Of a DNA stretch of 64,000 nucleotides, positions 42,470 to 53,695 are shown piece after piece. The stretch lies in contig JAKCPI010008000.1 in NCBI GenBank assembly GCA_023213315.1, forward strand, positions 1 to 64,000. Reading direction: 5' to 3'. The notes under the pieces are model-generated. The model ran no database searches, was not told where the DNA came from, and saw only the letters and a program-made list of their open reading frames with translations. The stretch's first letter is position 1; the number at the start of each line of letters is the position of its first letter. The translations under genes and the position numbers were made by a program. Source of the stretch: Euborellia annulipes. Taxonomy: Eukaryota; Arthropoda; Insecta; Dermaptera; Anisolabididae.

Positions 42470-43180
42470 CAAGTGTTTTGTAAATAAAAGCCGGGCGCAT
42501 TTTGTTGTGTTTGTTGTTGACTAATTCTTGACTCGGCTACCCCTAATCCGCTCATTTGCCTCCAACGTTAGCTACTAAATGAACAACATTCCCTCTTGCA
42601 TTAATTGCGTTTAAGGCCCTGGAATGCCGAGTGCTTTTCCGTCCTCAAATGCAAATTTTAATCTCGTTAAAACATCGTCGCCCTGGCTGCCTGGGTCCCA
42701 AAGTTTAGATTATCAATGGTTAATTAATCTTCAATTTATTCACTTTATGTAATGAATTTAACACTCAATTTAGCGGTTATTAATCAAAGTTTTAATTAAG
42801 GTTATTATGAAGCACTAATCGTGTACGCGCGCGTGCCAGAGATGGGTTGAGGGAAGCAAGACGAAATTTGGCAAAACGCATGCGTACATGTAGATACAAT
42901 ACATCCCCCATCATGGATGCTCCGGAAAGGCATGCGCAGAGAGACAGTCATACTTGTTCAGGGGATAATCTAATGTACACACAGCTACACCTAACCCAAT
43001 CACGGCGGCGAGGAGGGGGTAAATAGATTCGATTCCCAGGGCACATACAACTTTTCGATACCCTGCGTATTTTAGCCTTTTCATTTCTGGCCAGGATAAA
43101 CGAATTACGGCCCAACAGATAGGATTAAATCCATGGTAGCGAACTTTAAAGGAGTCCCCCACTTCCCCACCCACTATTCT
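42470..43180. promoter_or_regulatory. Candidate enhancer islands with Otx-type and octamer sites
   Basis: Two balanced, repeat-free stretches. The first has TAATCC (42544), ATGCAAAT (42649-42656) and TAATCT three bases later (42659). The second has GATAATCTAATG (42965) and GGATTAAATCC (43122). Otx, POU and SOX inputs are known for vertebrate Rax. A role here is inferred. Confidence 0.35.
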
Positions 43181-44455
43181 AAATTATAATAACTCTTTAA
43201 TTAAACTGAAATTTAATCATTGGATTTTAATTAAATCATTTTAGATTGAGAAAAAATAGTAATTCACAAAGATAACGTCTAATAGGCTATTATAAATAGA
43301 AAATACAATTATTTTTCAACGTAATATAATTTTCAAAATACAAATACTTTATCGTCGTTAGAGATAATTAAAAAAAAAAATTAAGAAAGTATTAGAAAGT
43401 TAAAAAGACGAAGACTCAAATCAAATTAATATCTAAATATCCGTTGTGTCTTTTACAAATTGATTTGAACTAACAATCATTTACTTTTGCATTGATGATG
43501 ATGTATTTATAATTGTAACAACCTAAACTAAAAAATTAAAATATTTTTTTTTCTTTAGATTACTAGTTTTTATAACATTTTGAATTTCTTCTCGGGGGGG
43601 AGAGGGAAGCAACCGCCCCCCCCCCCTTTAATCCGCCCCTGTAGTGAAATTTATTTGTAATATTAGCCGAATTATTAAAATATACTTTGTGTAGAAATAA
43701 AATTTGAGAATTCTTTCTTCACCTTCAGATTTGTAAAATATGCCACATATTAAATGAACACAAACAAAAGGGGGAGAGAACTTTCTCAAATCCCTTGTTG
43801 TAAACAAGTCTTGGGAATATAAATTTTTTCCTAACTAATAGGCAATTATCCCTAAAGAGAGGGCGAGTTTGCGGGGGTGGGGGGTCAGAATAGTGACTTG
43901 GTAGCCCCGAGGGCTTTGCTTCCCTTCTACCACCTCCAAAACTCAGAGGGTCTTTGGATGGTAAATAGAGTTATGATGCTGAACGTTGTTCCGATGTGTC
44001 ATTCTATTCTCTCTTATAAACGTGCAACATTTAATTATATTGTCATGACCGGAAGCCATACGTATGTCACCCCCCTCTTCGTATTTCTCTCTACTCTAGG
44101 AGGAATTAACGATTATCATGTAAACATTCTTAATGAATATTAAGTCGTGAATTGGGGAGACCGGATTGCTCTATCAACAAAATAAGGTTTGAGTTTACTT
44201 TTGGTATTATTTCATTCTTATTTAAATTAAAATGTCTATTTGTGAGAACAAATCTCCAAAATAAGTTTATACATATTTGGAGCTTTGTTTGGAATTCTAG
44301 TTTTAATCCACTTCAGGGAAGGCGACAGAATAACAGTTTTCTGATTTTTTTTTTTTTATTAATTTTTTATAAAGAGCATGCATATTATCTATATTCAGTT
44401 CTTTTTTATTTATTCATGATTAAATAAATTGAATTCCCCAGAAAATAAACACTAC
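43181..44455. other. Mostly AT-rich DNA
   Basis: 43592-43640 (TCGGGGGGGAG, TAATCCGCCCCTG) looks like one end of a hAT-like MITE. 43740-44150 is more balanced, with no recognised signature. Open frames at 43877-44427 have no domain. Confidence 0.4.
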
Positions 44456-44742
44456 CATGGGCGTACCCAGCGAGGGGCAGGGGGGCAGCCCCCCCTAGAA
44501 GCAACAAAAAAAAATTAAATGTTTATAAAGTGATGAAACGAAACAAAATTGGTGGTTGGCGACGGGGAATGATTCTTTTTGTTAGGACTCGAGGGTTTTT
44601 AGGCCTTTAATTCGAAGGCTTTACCCTCTATATAAAAAATAGCTATGTCACAATCTGGACGACCATGATCTGCCCCCCCCCCCCTGGACGACCATGATCT
44701 GACCATGCCCCCCCTCTAGATTTGATCCTGGGTAGGCCCATG
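44456..44742. mobile_element. hAT-like MITE (CATGGGCGTACCCAG ends)
   Basis: The ends CATGGGCGTACCCAG and CTGGGTAGGCCCATG are flanked by a perfect 8-bp duplication AACACTAC (44448-44455 and 44743-44750). The interior has a short tandem GGACGACCATGATCTG. No transposase. Confidence 0.9.
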
Positions 44743-44750
44743 AACACTAC

Positions 44751-45281
44751 TATGAGATATTTGGTTTATTTTTTATCACAAGGAATTTTATAGGCCCTAT
44801 ATACTGTATTGATGGATATATCTAAAGAATTTTTTAAATCCACTCTACATCCCCTAAGCTCGACAATCCTCAGATTTAAGAGGGGAGAAATAAAATATAT
44901 GTAAATGTGTTCCTTCACTGTCATTCAAAAATGTCAGAAAAGATTTCGTTAGAAAAAATATATTATATAGATAAATCGTTCGAATTTTATAATAGTCAAG
45001 TAATCGCAAAATTGATTATATTTCAATCAATAAATTAAAAAAGTTCAACTTACAACTCGAAATCTGGCAGATGAAAAGTCGATCCTTGAGCTCTGAACGT
45101 ATTAGGAACCAAAGACCTGAAGATCTGTAAAGAAAAAAAAATTAAATTAAAATAATATTCATTTCAAATGTCTGCGTTGATAATTAAAATTAAAAATCGT
45201 GAAACAATAAAGTATGGGACTTCTGAACTATAAGCTTAGGCGTATTCGTTTACACTGTAGCGATTGTTAGTTTATTGTGGA
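44751..45281. other. AT-rich non-coding DNA
   Basis: Nothing recognised. Confidence 0.45.
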
Positions 45282-45289
45282 CCCCAAAG

Positions 45290-45546
45290 CAGTGGCGGAG
45301 GTGTTTCTCGGGGGGGGGGTAATCTGGAGTGACTGGTCCCACAGCACCCATTTTTTTCTTAATTTCGGTATTTTAAGGCGCATTCTGTACTTGTTTGCCA
45401 GAATATAAATATAAATCAAATTTTTAAGTATTATATTTTTAAATTTTACATTAAAAATACATTTTTTTTTCGAAAAAAAGTATTTTTTTCAAATCCCAGG
45501 GAGGTAATTACCCCCTTTACCACCCCCCCCCTTGCATCCGCCCTTG
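45290..45546 (+). mobile_element. hAT-like MITE D, copy with perfect 8-bp duplication
   Basis: It starts CAGTGGCGGAGG and ends GCATCCGCCCTTG, flanked by CCCCAAAG at 45282-45289 and 45547-45554. It contains TAATCTGGAGTGACTGG and CACAGCACCC, homologous to the family A palindrome arm. Confidence 0.92.
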
Positions 45547-46009
45547 CCCCAAAGATTTCGATTTAAAAAAAAGTATTCATGTCAATATTTAACTATCTTA
45601 TTTTACAACCATTTTAGGGCTTATCTAAAATTATATTTTTAAATATAACCCGGATTCTAAATCAAAAGAAAATAAAGCACAATCTTATTCGTATTATCAA
45701 AATGGGCCATTTACATAAGCGGAACAACAAAAATCGATTCGGCCTCCTTCTCTTAATTTATTTTTATTTTATTTAAATTATTTAATTAAAATGGCATGAA
45801 GTTTAATTAAATTTTGTGAAAAAAATTATTATTTTAATTAAAGTTCAAAATACCAAATGGGAATTTAATAAAATCATATGATTATTTTTTAATTTTAATT
45901 TTACATCATGTAGAAAATAAAAGAGTGGAAAGTTGTTTTAAAAAAAATTCAATATGAAACGAGAATAATGAATTATTATATTTAAAAATAATTAGACTTA
46001 TTAATACAG

Positions 46010-46037
46010 TAGTTCCGGGTTGACCGAGCAGGAGTTC

Positions 46038-46076
<39 letters not shown>

Positions 46077-46125
46077 AGAAAATTAAAAAAAAAACTAAAA
46101 AAGTACATTAGTAAAGTACTAGTAC
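46010..46125. repeat. 37-T tract element F, copy 1
   Basis: TTCCGGGTTGACCGAGCAGG, a T run (46039-46075), then AAAAAGTACATTAGTAAAGTACTAG, the last part being family A interior (written here as consecutive pieces). The same order recurs at 47003-47103. Confidence 0.6.
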
Positions 46126-46384
46126 TCGAAGTTTTTTTTAAAGATGATTAGTATCGAGTATTTCTTAACATTTAACAGTAAAACCAAGAAGTGCAGTATA
46201 AAATATAAATTCTTTCCATTTTATAGTCTATTAATTTTATTAATTTTATATTATATAAATTAAGATAAAAAAGTATCAATATTCAATCAATTGATTCTAC
46301 GATATATTTATTCTATATTTCATAAAAATAATTTAAAATATAAATTAGTAGATAAAAAAAAATTAAAGATGAGTTCACTTCTTT

Positions 46385-46759
46385 TTGTCGCGGACTGTCC
46401 CAAGCCAAGCGAGGGAAAACGACACTTATATCAACCAAAAATCAGAGTGTTTCCCTCTTTGTTATTTCTGTTTAATTAATCAAAACGTGGGTTTACCTGG
46501 TGATATCGAGGATGAAAAGAAAGGAGCAGGCATGGAACACTATGAATATAATCAAGTGATGTGTCGGTATCGTGGATTGTTGAGGAAGGAAACATTATTT
46601 GATGAGATAAGAATAAATAGATGTAATAAAATCACAAGCTTCAGGCTTACTGAGGCGGCAACGGCAGCGCTGGCGCCGCCGCCGCAGTCGTCGTCGTCTT
46701 CGTCTTCGTCTCACAACCGAACAAAGCCGAACTTTCCCGAAGTTCAAATGAATGTGTAA
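46385..46759 (+). other. Open frame of 124 codons with Pro/Ser runs, status uncertain
   Basis: It lies between the two F elements in Rx sense orientation. The end of the frame has GCCGCCGCCGCAGTCGTCG-type trinucleotides giving APPPQ and an eight-Ser run. No domain, no convincing splice sites. It may be chance on a microsatellite. Confidence 0.15.
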
Positions 46760-47002
46760 TTGAAAGAAACCGATTTGATTGTTGGATCTATTTTTAATTT
46801 CAATCATAAAAATAATATAAAAGAGAAAGATAATTTTTTTTAAATAAAATAAATTGAATACGTAATACATTTTTAATATTTTAAATGAATAAATAAATAA
46901 AAATAGTAAAATTTTTATTAAATAAATAGCCTATAAAAAAAGATTTTATTTTATCTATAAAAATTATTCCAAATTATTTCCCTCTTGTAAGCTTAATTGA
47001 AA

Positions 47003-47027
47003 ATTCCGGGTTGACCGAGCTGGAGCT

Positions 47028-47065
<38 letters not shown>

Positions 47066-47103
47066 AAATTGGAAAAAACTAAAAAAGTACATCAGTAAAG
47101 TAA
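47003..47103. repeat. 32-T tract element F, copy 2
   Basis: TTCCGGGTTGACCGAGCTGG, a T run (47030-47061), then AAGAAAATTGG and AGTACATCAGTAAAGTA as in copy 1. Confidence 0.6.
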
Positions 47104-47909
47104 AGAACTATTGGACTTCAGATTATAGCAAAGTATCACATCCTTTATGTTATAACTACCTTATTAATTCTTAAAACTAAAAAATAATAATATAACACTA
47201 TAATAATTAAAATTAACCCTCGCATTTCTCCTTTCTAATTCAAATTCTCTTGTTATAGATAGATTTGTATACTTGGACAAAATAGGTTGTTTGTGACAAA
47301 AGAGTGTGTGTGTCTGTGTGTGTGTATGCATGCCTCTGAATGAAAAGGCCAGAGGGGGAGACGCGTGTCCCGGGACAAACAACCGGGACAAAGGAAGCCG
47401 TCGACGGCCTCCGTCATTAGCCCTCCCCACTGTCAAAAATTAATTATTAGCTGCATAGAATGCATGCAAGTGACTTGTCTGCCTGTGCAAACTTGACACA
47501 CACACACACACACACACATACATGAGTTTATTACCAGCAGCCCGCTTAATTGAGTTGATAAATCATAATGGAACCTGATATTTATAATCCTTAATGAAAT
47601 TTGCTTCATCCAATATGGAGGCATTAATTAATGGACAAATATAATATATTAATCGAAACTAAATATTATATTAAATAATTTATTTATCAAAATGGATTCT
47701 TTTAATCAAACATTTATAAATAATATCATTTTAATAAAATGACATAATTTATTTGGCATTTTAACCATTGAAATTTTTTTCAATTTTAATGTATAGAATA
47801 AATATTTAATAATATCCTGAGAAATATAGGGTGTTTCAGCGGAATAGTAAATGTTTTGCCAAATTAGCTATTATATACACAACTGGAACTACCTACTATT
47901 TGCTAGCAT
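47104..47909. other. Non-coding; microsatellites
   Basis: (TG)n at 47307-47326 and (CA)n at 47496-47518. 47335-47430 is GC-richer. No gene recognised. Confidence 0.5.
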
Positions 47910-48125
47910 CAGGGGCGCAGACAAGGGGGCCTGGCCCCTTTGCGCTCGAACCTTAAAATTCTAATAAAAAAATAATAGTTGAAATTTCAATAAAAAAAAA
48001 TATTTTACATTATATTTTTTCCTGAGGGGCTATATAATTAAAAAAGTCATTTTCTTGAAATTTTTTTCTTGAAGGGGGACAGGCCCTTTAAGCTCAAATC
48101 TTAAAATTATAATTTCAAAAATCTT
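47910..48125 (+). mobile_element. hAT-like family G copy
   Basis: It starts CAGGGGCGCAGACAAGGGGG and includes GGCCCTTTAAGCTCAAATC as at 4412-4510. The right terminus is unclear. Confidence 0.45.
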
Positions 48126-48456
48126 TTTCTTGATCTACTATGTGTCAGAACAGTTTATGAAGACTAGATGTTCTAGCTGTGAAATCAGAATTAACGAGAA
48201 AAGCTGACTTGGAATCTACTGGGTATAAATGACAAATTTGCATCACTCATGGCGAGGAGAGCAATTTTATAAAAACTGTTTAGATATTATTATTATTATT
48301 ACTGTTTAGGGAATTTTAACAAATTTTTTAAATAACTTTTTTTTTATTTAAATAAATATTAAAAGTTATGTATAACTGTGTCAAAAACTGTGTAAAAAAT
48401 TGTTGACATGAAGGCCACTACAATAGCCTTTTGCATTATATTAAGATTATATAGAC

Positions 48457-48677
48457 CAGTGGTTTCCAAACTTTATGTTACAACGCCTCCCTTAAAAATA
48501 TTCAATCGTATGCCGCCCTCCCCCCCCATTTTTATACAAAAACACACATTTTTAATGCTAAAAAATATGAATTTGTATAAAAATATTTTTTTTTTTTTTA
48601 CTTATTTATTATTACTTTTTTTATTTATTAAACTAGCTATCATTTGAAATCATTTGCTCTGGCTAATAATCGCGCAA
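48457..48677 (+). mobile_element. hAT-like MITE (TTTCCAAACT family), 3'-truncated
   Basis: CAGTGGTTTCCAAACTTTAT, ACGCCTCCCTTAAAAATAT and the internal AAACTAGCTATCATTTG follow the copy at 20076. The right inverted end is missing. Confidence 0.65.
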
Positions 48678-49261
48678 TCCAAGAAACCGAGCTGTATTTT
48701 TACGTTCTGCCTTCCATCAAATTTCCTTCTTGGTGTTTTAATTCAATTAAAGGATAGTTTTTTTTTTTTCACCTAGAAATAAGGCCTTTGGGAATTGAAG
48801 TTTTCATTGAATTAACATAGGAATTTAATAGGAATAATAAATAGACCTAATGTCTAAATTAATCTTTTTATCAAGATTAGATCATCCCTAAAGCTAATAA
48901 AAAGACAAAAAATAATCTTAGATTTTTGATAAGGTATTAAAAAAAATAAAGTAATTATAAAGAGAGGCTATATGAAAAATGAAATATTTTTTTTAAGTAA
49001 GTTTTTGATATGATTATACGTTATTGTTTCGAATTAGTTTTCTTATCATGTGCCACAATTTGCATTATAAATTTTGTATTAGTTCCAGTAGCCGTGTTGT
49101 CCGACATCGTAGGGTCTTGTGTCTAACCACCAAGGTTTCGCCCTCCTGGACTTCACTTGTTTTTACCGTGTAGTAACCTCAAAGACGTCGGCCTAATAAT
49201 ATTTAGAAGCCTTTTGAATGGGATTCAATTATTTGAACTTAAAAATTTAATAAAAGTATCA
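48678..49261. other. AT-rich non-coding DNA
   Basis: A balanced patch at 49085-49195 (CCGTGTTGTCCGACATCG) has no recognised signature. Confidence 0.4.
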
Positions 49262-49740
49262 GGTACCACCTAGAGTTGAACTAAGGATCTGCCGATTTAT
49301 ACTCAGCATGCCCTACCACAGCAGTGCACTCGCTATTTGACTTTAATAGATAGTAGGATAAGCACTGATGTGCAGTGTAACTACATGTAGTCTCTGAGGG
49401 CGGAGGGAGCGAAGCTCAACTGGGGCGCCGTTTTTTGTTCGACCTTTTTTTTTTTTTTAGTATTCGAATCTCGTTCGGGCTTTTTTTGTAATTTATCTTC
49501 GGATTTGTGATATAAAATGAATTTATTATGAAATTTCAAAAAAAAAAAAAAAAAAAAAGTTTCACTTTAAAAAAAAAAAACAGGAGATTTTAGGAAAAAG
49601 CTGATGCGCGAGGGGTGCCAAAAGCTTGATGCGCCTGGGGCGGGGGGGGGGGCGAGCGCCCCCATTCGCCCCCACCTGGATACGCTACTGCTGATGTGGT
49701 TTAATGGTAGGGTTTGCTGAGTATAAAACGGCAGATTATT
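49262..49740. repeat. Two tRNA-like heads in opposite orientation, split by a hAT MITE
   Basis: Left (minus): GGTAGGGCATGCTGAGTATA and GATCCTTAGTTCAACTC. Right (plus, resuming at 49699): TTTAATGGTAGGG and TTTGCTGAGTATAAAACGG. Both resemble the tRNA-like block at 14337. Confidence 0.5.
49373..49690 (+). mobile_element. hAT-like MITE family H, complete
   Basis: It starts CAGTGTAACTA and ends GGATACGCTACTG, flanked by a perfect 8-bp CTGATGTG (49365-49372, 49691-49698). The interior matches 5485-5680. It has internal A runs and a G10+ tract. Confidence 0.9.
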
Positions 49741-50359
49741 AACTTTCGGCGGTAACTATTTTTTTCGGTCTTTTGAAAATAAATATATATAAATGTAAAG
49801 TTATTTAGTAAGGGTGTAGAGCTGTGAGGATATCGTAGATTGGGAAGTTAAGGGGAATAAACCCAGCCTCCTTTTTCTCCCCCACCATTTCAATTATTGC
49901 AAATATTTCGGCTCCTTGATGGGAGAGAATGAGTTTTATTCTCCTTATCTTCCCAGTAAAGTTTTTTAATGCTATTTTCTATCCCAATCTTATTATATTC
50001 TTATCAATTATAATAATAAAGATTTCGTAAATAGAATAAAGATAATTGTGTGATGAAAAATTAATAAGTTTATCGTTAAAAAGAGGGGAGAAATAAAGAC
50101 CATTTTTTCCGATACACACTATACGTTATCAATAAATTGAATTTCGTTTAACAAACAATTAATTTAAAAATTAAAAAATAAATGATACTAATTAAAATTT
50201 TCGATTAGAATATAATTAACTGTATAATTAGTGTAATGAAAATACATCCCATGGGTTTTTTTTTAATTCTCTCTCTCACTCTTCTTCGATCCCATCAAAA
50301 CGTGAACAAGCTTTAGATTTTATCTTGAATTTTATTATCAACTTAATACGTTCGTTTTT
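49741..50359. other. AT-rich non-coding DNA
   Basis: Nothing recognised. Confidence 0.45.
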
Positions 50360-50690
50360 TTATTCTTTTGTGCAAAAGGGTCAGAGGACCGGTTGCTCTC
50401 CAAGGGCATATTGTCCCAATGAAAAACAAATTTGTTACATCTGGAACACAATGGCCGTTGTCGATTAAGAGATATCGCTAACAGAAAAGGGACCCTGGGG
50501 CTAAATGACACCTTTAAGGACCTCGTCTATAGTCTATTGTACGCCCGGTGGGGCAAACACTCTAATTGAGCGCGCCACCCTGCAATTACCTATACACCCT
50601 TTTATGGGGGGAGTTTATCTAAGTTAAGATTAGGGTTAAAACGGCCACGCATGGATAAACATCCCCAATAGTGATATATGATATTCCTTA
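50360..50690. promoter_or_regulatory. Balanced island with SOX-type site, candidate regulatory DNA
   Basis: Repeat-free complex sequence with ACAATGG (50448-50454), CTCTAATTGAGC and GTCGATTAAGAG. Function is inferred. Confidence 0.3.
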
Positions 50691-51646
50691 AGATGTTATC
50701 CAAAGATGATGAAAATTGGGTAGACATTTAAACAAAGTACTTAAAAAAAAAAACGTTTTTTTTTTTTGCAAAGAATAATGCGAAATTTTAGATGTTTTTT
50801 TTAAATCTTAACTCTATTTTACTTCCATATAATGGGAATTTGAGTAAATGTTTAGGCTTAGGAAACTTTTTTTTTTGGTTTCAATCAAAAATTTGTGATT
50901 ACAAAAATCTTTTGGAAATATTAAGAATAATATCAATATTATGCTCTTGTTAGTTATTATTTTCCTTTGTAAAATAAAAGCTTCTTAGTATCTTTTCTTG
51001 TCCAATCCCATTGAGCTAATGGAAAGATGCGACCAAGAGAAAAACGGACCAGCGGACACTAATTTAGGGAGGAAGGATGGGAAAGGAAGATTGGCATAAA
51101 GGGAAATGTCATCCTTAACTCGGGTAATTCATTATCGTCATTCATATGAGCCGCTTTGGTAAAAGAAAAATTATTTAAGCGGAAATGTTAGCTGTAGAAA
51201 ATAAATTTTTTTAAAGAAAAATTTTTGGCTGACTTTTCTTCTGATTTTTTATTCCTGATTAAAATTCTACCAGCCAATAAATACACTTATTCTCTACTTT
51301 TTTCGAATACCAAAGTTTTTTTTTGGCCTTTAACAAAAATCATAGGTTTTACTAACTGACAATTATCAAGGATTAGTAACGGATTTCTGCCAGTGGCGGT
51401 CTCAGATTTTTTCTAAGTAGGGGACTCGAAATTTTTTTATAGAGGGAAGTCGGACAGACAGGGCAGACTCAAGGAGGGAAGGGTAATGCGGGTAATAATG
51501 ATTTGTTATATTTTAAATTCAAATTAGCATTAAAAAAGAATTTTTGTATGATTGAAATCATAATATTAATATTTTTTTGTCCAAAGGGGGGGGGGGGGGA
51601 TATCTGGAATACCTGCTGTAATTGTCATATCTACAGTCACAATAAA
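50691..51646. other. Mostly AT-rich
   Basis: A balanced patch at 51000-51180. 51390-51600 contains CAGTGGCGGTCTCAG and a G13 tract, possibly a hAT-like remnant. No gene recognised. Confidence 0.4.
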
Positions 51647-51660
51647 CAATAAAATGAATT

Positions 51661-51928
51661 TTTATTTTTAAAAAAAAACATTCACACTTTTTTCTCATTC
51701 ACACTCACACTCACACACACATTCACACGGTCTTTTCGGCAGCTCAGGCCATTTAAGACTTTAAACGATATCCGTTATTGATAATATACACATATTAGAG
51801 GTCCAGGCATTCTTATTTAAGCCATTTGGTATCCAAATGGCTTAAATAAAATCATCGGACTGCCCGGGGTCCGAACCCGCGACGTTTGGTATACGAGGTT
51901 AGCACGCTAACCTCTACCCGCCCGAGGG
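51661..51928 (-). mobile_element. SINE-1 copy, full length
   Basis: It is flanked by a perfect 14-bp duplication CAATAAAATGAATT (51647-51660 and 51929-51942). On minus: GCGGGTAGAGGTTAGCGTGC (A box), GGGTTCGGACCCC (B box), the palindrome, GACCGTGTGAATG and an A-rich tail. Confidence 0.93.
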
Positions 51929-51942
51929 CAATAAAATGAATT

Positions 51943-52719
51943 AAAGGGAAAAATTCAAAATGGAGTGATTGGAAAGCTATTGTTGCTATTTTAAAATGAT
52001 ACAAACAAACAAGGTTTGTACTTGCAGCCTCATCTTTTCAGTTTCACATCATTTCTAGATACCCCTTTGTGCATAGTAGAGCAAAAATATCTCAGAAACC
52101 AGGCCGCTGATATTTTCGTAAATTAATATTATTTTTTTAAACATGAAAATCGTAACTATTAAAAGTATAACTATTTTCGCAAAGGTAAAATAAAAAGTTT
52201 TTAAAACCTGTGGCTCTTTTTATTTATAATTTAATCATTTTTTCAGCCCTTTAAAAATAACAATTTTTTTTTATCATTTAATTATGTTATAAATATTATA
52301 TTTCATTCGGATAAAAAAAATCGTTGATGTAGAAATTGTTTTTATTCCATATCGTTAGGTTCAATAACTTTTGACCCAAGTGAAGAAAAAGACAAAAAAA
52401 AAATAAATAAATAAAAATAAAAATAAAGAAAAGACGAGAGAAAGAGAGAAAACAAAACAAAATTGAATTGAAGTTAAACATTGAAAACAATTTCAAAACC
52501 CGTCGTGGGGAGAAATTGCATTTATTTTATTACCGCAAAAAATATGATTTCTGTAAAATTAATTCAACTGAAATTGCTTTGATAAAAAAAAAAAGAAAGA
52601 GAAAGAGAGAGAGAGACAAAATTGTTTAATTATTTTTTGCTGTGTCTGTAAAATGCAAAGTCCCGTCCTTTATAAACTTTTATTAATGTGATAAATTGTC
52701 CCTTCAAATAATGGTCATT
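51943..52719. other. AT-rich non-coding DNA
   Basis: (GA)n near 52597-52617. The antisense frame at 52296 is Phe-rich translation of A runs. Confidence 0.45.
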
Positions 52720-52965
52720 TTCTTCTTTTATTTGTGACGTTATTTAATTTCGGAGAGAGGTCACTTTGTCACAAACATGGCTTTTTGTTGTGCCATTGCT
52801 GCCGACAGCTGGGAGGGTAGCCTGCGGGATACAGCCCAAGAGGGCAGCCATTAAGGGCGCCGGCGCCCTTCTCATTAAAGATGCCAGAAGTAGGGGGGGG
52901 TGCTAATTAAGCAAGGGGCGCACACCCGCCATATGTAGCTGAAGCTTTCACATGAATTTAAGTAA
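52720..52965. promoter_or_regulatory. Balanced island, candidate regulatory DNA
   Basis: It contains the GC palindrome GGGCGCCGGCGCCC, GCCATTGCTGCCGACAGCTG and GCTAATTAAGC. Repeat-free. Function is inferred. Confidence 0.3.
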
Positions 52966-53172
52966 AAATCGAAAATGTGATTATCTTTTTGTACATAAGA
53001 ATTTTTTTCTTTCCTTAATTCTGTACAGAAGAAATTTATGTTTAGCGACATTCAGTTAACATCATATTTTTAAATTTCTATACAATTTAAAAACACTTTT
53101 GAAAAATATTGACGAGTCCCTAACATCAAATGCCATATGGGAAAAATCAAATTATTGAAACTTGAACTGAGA

Positions 53173-53206
53173 CTGAGGATGACCTTAATATAGGACCGAA
53201 ACGTTC
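53173..53206 (+). ncRNA. Hammerhead-like core, solitary
   Basis: CTGAGGA, T, an imperfect stem (GACCT/AGGACC), GAAACGTTC. No inverted partner close by. It may be the end of a Penelope-like tail fragment that continues to the T run at 53228. Confidence 0.35.
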
Positions 53207-53307
53207 TGATTGAATAAATTTTATTCCTTCTGTTTTTTTTTTTTTTTTTTTTTTTTAATTTATTTCTATATTATACGTGGAGGTGTCAAAAAATAAACAG
53301 AATTAGT

Positions 53308-53667
53308 TTTTGGAACGAAGTTCTTTAACGCGGCTTACGCAGGGTGAATTGGGAGAAAATGTAACATAACAAAAACGCGTTCCTAACAAAAATGCATTCC
53401 CAGCGCCCGAGCGACGGCGAAGGAAGACGAGATTAGCCAGTCTTAGCGAGGCCACGCCCATCTTCTCCTTCTCTTTATTTTCTTCTATCTACCGCAGGCG
53501 GGAAATTGCTCACTAAAGGCGAGCAAGATGTTCCAGCGGGCGCAGCTCCCTGGCTAAACGGAAAGCCCTCCGAAGGCTGGCTTTTCGTCTATTTAAATAA
53601 TATTCATATTAAATTATATTCTGAGTTGAAGAAAAGGCGTGAGGAACTTCGTTCCTGCCGGGGGTCC
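53308..53667. mobile_element. MITE with GGAACGAAGTTC ends
   Basis: GGAACGAAGTTCTTTAACGCG and GGCGTGAGGAACTTCGTTCC are near-inverted ends. The interior is balanced (GCGCCCGAGCGACGGCGAAG). The superfamily is unresolved. Confidence 0.5.
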
Positions 53668-53695
53668 TACGACCCCACACGTATGCTTTTTTTTA

